NCBI GenBank assembly: GCA_028696165.1
Contig: JAQVHQ010000001.1
Location: 62,001-126,000, forward strand
Length of the DNA stretch: 64,000 nt
Direction of reading: 5' to 3'
Source: Lachnospiraceae bacterium
GTDB taxonomy: Bacteria > Bacillota > Clostridia > Lachnospirales > Lachnospiraceae
In this document: positions 60,861 through 64,000 of the stretch, one piece after another
Layout of the letters: each line of letters opens with the position of its first letter
Position numbering within the stretch: the stretch's first letter is position 1
Notes under the pieces: generated by a model
What the model saw: the letters and a program-made list of their open reading frames with translations, nothing else
Database searches by the model: none
What the model was told of the DNA's origin: nothing
Position numbers and translations under genes: made by a program

Positions 60861-63242
60861 CTACTCCAGCCAAAATTCCCTGACTGGAATATCCACATTT
60901 TCCAGATAACATGGATAGACCTCTTCCCAGTCATTTGGAAATAGTGTTACATATTCTTCCTGCATAAATCGTCCATCAAGTAAAGCAATTACTCCTCGAT
61001 CTGAATTTGTTCGAATCACGCGGCCTGCTGCCTGTAAAACCTTATTCATTCCCGGGTAGCGATACGCATAATTAAATCCATCCGTACCCAGCTCATCATA
61101 ATACTTCTTAAGAAGTTCACGCTCTTTGCTGACTTGTGGGATACCTGTTCCTACAACAATACTGCCAATAAGCTGCTCACCAATCAGGTCTATCCCCTCG
61201 CCAAAGATTCCACCCATAATACAAAAACCAACTTTTGGACCGTCTTGTTTGGAGAATGCTTCTAAAAACTGCTCTTTTTCTGCCTCCTGCATATTACTTT
61301 CCTGTTTAAGAACTTCTATGCTACCAAACTGAAATCTTTCACAGAACACTTCATATACAGATTCAAGCATCTGATAAGAAGGAAAAAACACCATATAATT
61401 TCCTTTTTTCTGCCATACAATCTTCTGTATATACTCAGCTATTTTCTGATACTCCGCTAAACCTCTTCTCTGATACAAACTGCTAACATCCTGTCCAACA
61501 AGCAATAACTTGTGATTCTTTGGAAATGGAGACGGAACGCTAAAACTATATACACCTGACTGAGTCGTGAAGAGTGACTGATAATAATTTATTGGCACAA
61601 GCGTCGCAGAAAAGAAAACAGATGATGATGCCCTGTCCAGACAATTTTGTATATTTGCGGCAGGATTTACACAGAACAGTTTTATCTTAAAATCCCTTTT
61701 ATTTGAATCTTTTTTATTTAAATCTTTTCTGCCAAAGTTTTCCTGATACATCACATAATGTTCATCTAATAGTTCTGCAACATTGAGGAATCTGCGAAGC
61801 TGGAAATAGAAATCCAATATTTCATCTTTATATACCGCCTGCTTAACATCCTCCATCCAGGAATCAAAACTTCCCTGAAGATTCATACATGCAAGGATCA
61901 GTGAATCAACATGTTCCAATTGCTCGAAATCTGCACCTGATTCCTGATATTGTTTTAACTGCTGTTCTACACGTCCAAGCGCTCGATAAAGTTCTTTATG
62001 CTCCACTGGCATACCTTTAACTTTCTTTCTGGTATCCGCTACCCAGCCTAACTGTATCTCGGCACTGTACATCTCCCGGCCTCGCTCAACCAGATTGTGT
62101 GCTTCATCAATGAGAAACACATATTTCTCTTTTCGGCCTTCTGAAAAAAATCGCCGCAGATAAACATTGGGATCAAACACATAATTATAATCACAGATAA
62201 TCATATCTACCCAAATAGACAAATCCAGAGACATCTCAAATGGACATATATTCCACTTCTGTGCGTGAAGGAGCATATTATCTCTGTCAAAATAATTTTC
62301 CTTTGACAACATCTCAAATACTGCATCATTTACCCTGTCATAATGCCCCTTTGCATAAGGACATACATCAGGATTGCATTCCATATCATCGTTTGGACAC
62401 ATTTTCTCCTTTGCTGTTAATATCAAAGTCTTACATCTCAGCCCATTTTCATTCAATAATACCATAGTATTTGCAGCTACCGCTCTGGTAATTGTTTTCG
62501 CTGTCAGATAAAATATCTTGTCTATGAATCCATTTTCTAATCCTCGCACCGCTGGATAAATTGAGGAAATCGTCTTTCCAACACCAGTAGGGGCCTGTAC
62601 AAATAATTCTTTTCCCTGCTCAATAGCTCGATAGACACCTGCAACCATCTTTTTTTGCCCTTCACGGTATTCGAAAGGAAAACAAAGAGCATGAATAGAC
62701 GCATTACGCGCTGCCCGCCAATCATGCTGAAAATCCAACCACTTTTCATATCTACCCACCAAATCCATAAACCAGCTCTCAAGTTCATCTTTTTGATATA
62801 TATGCTCAAAGCTTTTTATTTCTTCCGTAGTCAGATTTCCATACGTCATCCGAACTCCCATGCATTCTAAATCTTCTCTTACAAGATAAAAATAGGCATA
62901 ACACATAGCCTGAGCCTCATGAACTGCAACAGGTTCTCCAAGTTCTGCCAAGTTACGATAAATCCCCTTGATTTCATCAATATACCAGTCATCCTTTTTT
63001 GGAAATATTCCATCCGCCCGCCCCTCAATGCGAAGCACGTATCTGGGTGTGTCGACTTCCCAGGATAGAGGCACCTCCGACTGGTAATCCGCCCCCATCT
63101 GCTTCTGCAGTTTGCGGTGGAGTCTGCTGCCCTTCTGCATAGCTTCTTTATCTGCATCCGGGTTTCTTCGATTATCCAAATCACCGCTTCTTAATATAAA
63201 CTCTACTATGTTTCTAACTGAAACACGTACAACATTCTTCAT
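60861..63242 (-). CDS. Nuclease-helicase: PD-(D/E)XK domain plus XPD/DinG-type helicase
   Basis: A 793-aa protein. The N-terminal domain (about 1-170) resembles a RecB/Cas4-like nuclease (GRADGIFPKKDDWYIDEIKG, with the D...ExK acid pattern). The helicase part has Walker A APTGVGKTISS (about 215), a four-Cys Fe-S region (C269 to about C295: CKTLILTAKEKMCP, CNPDVCPYAKG), DEAH box (FLIDEAHNLVE, about 378) and motif VI QAAGRVIRTNSDRG near 745. XPD/DinG enzymes unwind 5'-to-3' and process flaps, R-loops or damaged DNA. It is convergent with the radical SAM pair. ATG at 63242 has TTGGAGCA upstream. Confidence 0.9.
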   Translation of the reverse strand: MKNVVRVSVRNIVEFILRSGDLDNRRNPDADKEAMQKGSRLHRKLQKQMGADYQSEVPLSWEVDTPRYVLRIEGRADGIFPKKDDWYIDEIKGIYRNLAELGEPVAVHEAQAMCYAYFYLVREDLECMGVRMTYGNLTTEEIKSFEHIYQKDELESWFMDLVGRYEKWLDFQHDWRAARNASIHALCFPFEYREGQKKMVAGVYRAIEQGKELFVQAPTGVGKTISSIYPAVRGLENGFIDKIFYLTAKTITRAVAANTMVLLNENGLRCKTLILTAKEKMCPNDDMECNPDVCPYAKGHYDRVNDAVFEMLSKENYFDRDNMLLHAQKWNICPFEMSLDLSIWVDMIICDYNYVFDPNVYLRRFFSEGRKEKYVFLIDEAHNLVERGREMYSAEIQLGWVADTRKKVKGMPVEHKELYRALGRVEQQLKQYQESGADFEQLEHVDSLILACMNLQGSFDSWMEDVKQAVYKDEILDFYFQLRRFLNVAELLDEHYVMYQENFGRKDLNKKDSNKRDFKIKLFCVNPAANIQNCLDRASSSVFFSATLVPINYYQSLFTTQSGVYSFSVPSPFPKNHKLLLVGQDVSSLYQRRGLAEYQKIAEYIQKIVWQKKGNYMVFFPSYQMLESVYEVFCERFQFGSIEVLKQESNMQEAEKEQFLEAFSKQDGPKVGFCIMGGIFGEGIDLIGEQLIGSIVVGTGIPQVSKERELLKKYYDELGTDGFNYAYRYPGMNKVLQAAGRVIRTNSDRGVIALLDGRFMQEEYVTLFPNDWEEVYPCYLENVDIPVREFWLE

Positions 63243-63407
63243 ATTTGCTCCAAATCAATCTGTTATTTCTTCTAAAAATCCCTCAGTGTCGCTCGATTCC
63301 ACTTTACGGCATCTCGCTCACGAGCTTCGCATACATTATACCACATTCCCTCTTCATATACAGCACTTAAAAGATGTCCACCAGACTCTTTACGCATGCA
63401 TGGCAAC

Positions 63408-63442
63408 GAAAAAAAGAACCACGGCAATATCTACCGTAGTTC
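63408..63442 (-). terminator. Terminator of the HPr-like gene
   Basis: Minus strand AGAACTACGG pairs with CCGTGGTTCT, followed by a seven-base T-run. It lies 66 bases after the stop. Confidence 0.85.
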
Positions 63443-63507
63443 TCTTCTCATCCTTATAATCCTATTAAATATATATTGCAGGTCCTTTAAGTCAGCTTAT
63501 ATTCGAA

Positions 63508-63735
63508 TTATGCGATGGCGAATTTTTTAAGCGCATGTTCGAATTCTGGATTCTGTCCGCCATACTGTACAGTCAACTCTTTTGTCAAATCCATACTAAG
63601 TATGCCAAGAATAGATTTTGCATCGATGATGATACGATTGTAGAAAATATCAATATCGAAGTCACATTTGCTTGCTACTTGAACAAATTCCTGAACTTCC
63701 TCAGTAGCAGATAATTTAATCTTCTGTGCTGCCAT
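63508..63735 (-). CDS. HPr-like protein lacking the phosphorylatable His loop
   Basis: A 75-aa protein of the HPr fold. Aligned by eye to Bacillus HPr, VQVASKCDFDIDIFYN matches VQTASKYDADVNLEYN and KSILGILSMDL matches the Ser-46 region (Ser at residue 41). The loop with His-15 (GIHARP) is missing: five residues are deleted. It therefore cannot carry out normal PTS phosphotransfer but could still be a Ser-phosphorylated co-regulator, as with Crh. ATG at 63735 follows AAAGGGTGAG; an upstream ATG at 63759 has no such site. A housekeeping HPr must exist elsewhere. Confidence 0.85.
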   Translation of the reverse strand: MAAQKIKLSATEEVQEFVQVASKCDFDIDIFYNRIIIDAKSILGILSMDLTKELTVQYGGQNPEFEHALKKFAIA

Positions 63736-63923
63736 TTGTCTCACCCTTTCATTTTTCATAAAATTTTTTCATGTGTGTATTATGACATCGATTTCACATA
63801 TTGTCAATTACCTAATTTCGAAAATTTTCAACAATAAAAAGTGTGATTTTTTGATATTTTTTGACATTTTATTGATTTATAGTAATAAATTTGGTATTTT
63901 CGTGAACATTACCAATTCATATT

Positions 63924-64000
63924 TTATCTTTTCGTGCGTTTTTTATTATCCACAACTGCTTCTTCATTTAAACTTACGTCTCCATGAACTGTTGGCAGAA
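63924..64000 (-). CDS. C-terminal end of an unidentified gene, partial
   Basis: An open frame enters from the right edge and ends at TAA 63924-63926, encoding LPTVHGDVSLNEEAVVDNKK then RTKR. The composition is protein-like, but only 24 residues are visible and no family can be named. The gap between it and the HPr-like gene (63736-63923) is AT-rich without a clear promoter. Confidence 0.4.
   Translation of the reverse strand, partial: LPTVHGDVSLNEEAVVDNKKRTKR

Overview
The window looks like a chromosomal segment of a low-GC, spore-forming gut Firmicute, most likely a Lachnospiraceae member of the Blautia/Ruminococcus/Dorea type. The reasons are: a spore-cortex-lytic-type protein, Gram-positive lipoprotein signals (LxxC boxes) on every solute-binding protein, strong AGGAGG ribosome sites, a T-box leader, YesM/YesN and XylFII/LytS-type two-component systems, and many sugar-uptake operons. 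The genus is inferred. No insertion sequence, phage or CRISPR array was seen.

Layout. (1) 1-2860, minus strand: an ABC uptake system (SBP, permease, truncated ATPase) under a T-box leader whose specifier codon reads UGG (Trp), so a tryptophan transporter (trpXYZ type). (2) 2869-15344, minus strand: a rhamnoside-utilisation locus with solute-binding protein, two permeases, YesM-type kinase, YesN-type regulator, a GH106-type and a GH78 alpha-L-rhamnosidase. (3) 15764-24342: an accessory-looking stretch. It holds a SleC-like spore protein with C-rich codon use, a MscS-family channel with sensor regions split by one in-frame TGA, two tRNA genes flanking a 12-fold array of about 53-bp palindromic units, a FliB-like lysine methylase, and two copies of a large branched inverted-repeat element (17160-17449 and 23960-24244). 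Each large element is preceded by a C-rich small-hairpin unit, present once before the first and seven times in tandem before the second. (4) 24343-33767: orphan proA, a sucrose/trehalose/beta-glucoside-type PTS permease, a MoxR/DUF58/transglutaminase-like operon whose last protein has lost its catalytic Cys, and a hybrid histidine kinase. (5) 34002-43272: a candidate structured RNA, then an amine (probably GABA-type) catabolic cluster. The cluster has two class-III aminotransferases, each behind a leader terminator, a PucR regulator, a cytidylate-kinase-like protein, an XRE-cupin regulator and a single 887-aa protein fusing an APC amino-acid permease to an iron alcohol dehydrogenase. (6) 43335-58038: a monosaccharide (probably pentose) locus with an ABC transporter, a XylFII/LytS/YesN-like sensor system with an extra binding protein, an FGGY kinase, a fucose/arabinose-isomerase-family enzyme, DUF4867 and a ROK repressor. 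(7) 58458-64000: a radical-SAM/DNA-metabolism gene pair, a nuclease-helicase of the DinG/XPD type, an HPr-like protein lacking the phosphorylatable His loop, and a C-terminal fragment of one more gene.

How the parts work together. Regions 2 and 6 are self-contained sense-import-degrade modules: an AraC-type regulator driven by an extracellular sensor activates an SBP-first transport operon, and linked enzymes process the sugar. Region 5 is a compact import-transaminate-reduce module. The strongest candidate for something undescribed is the pair of branched hairpin elements in region 3. Their stems differ completely in sequence, while the architecture, the ATCA apical loop and a UGA/GA internal loop are the same, which is the covariation expected of a selected structure. 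The permease-dehydrogenase fusion is the most interesting protein.
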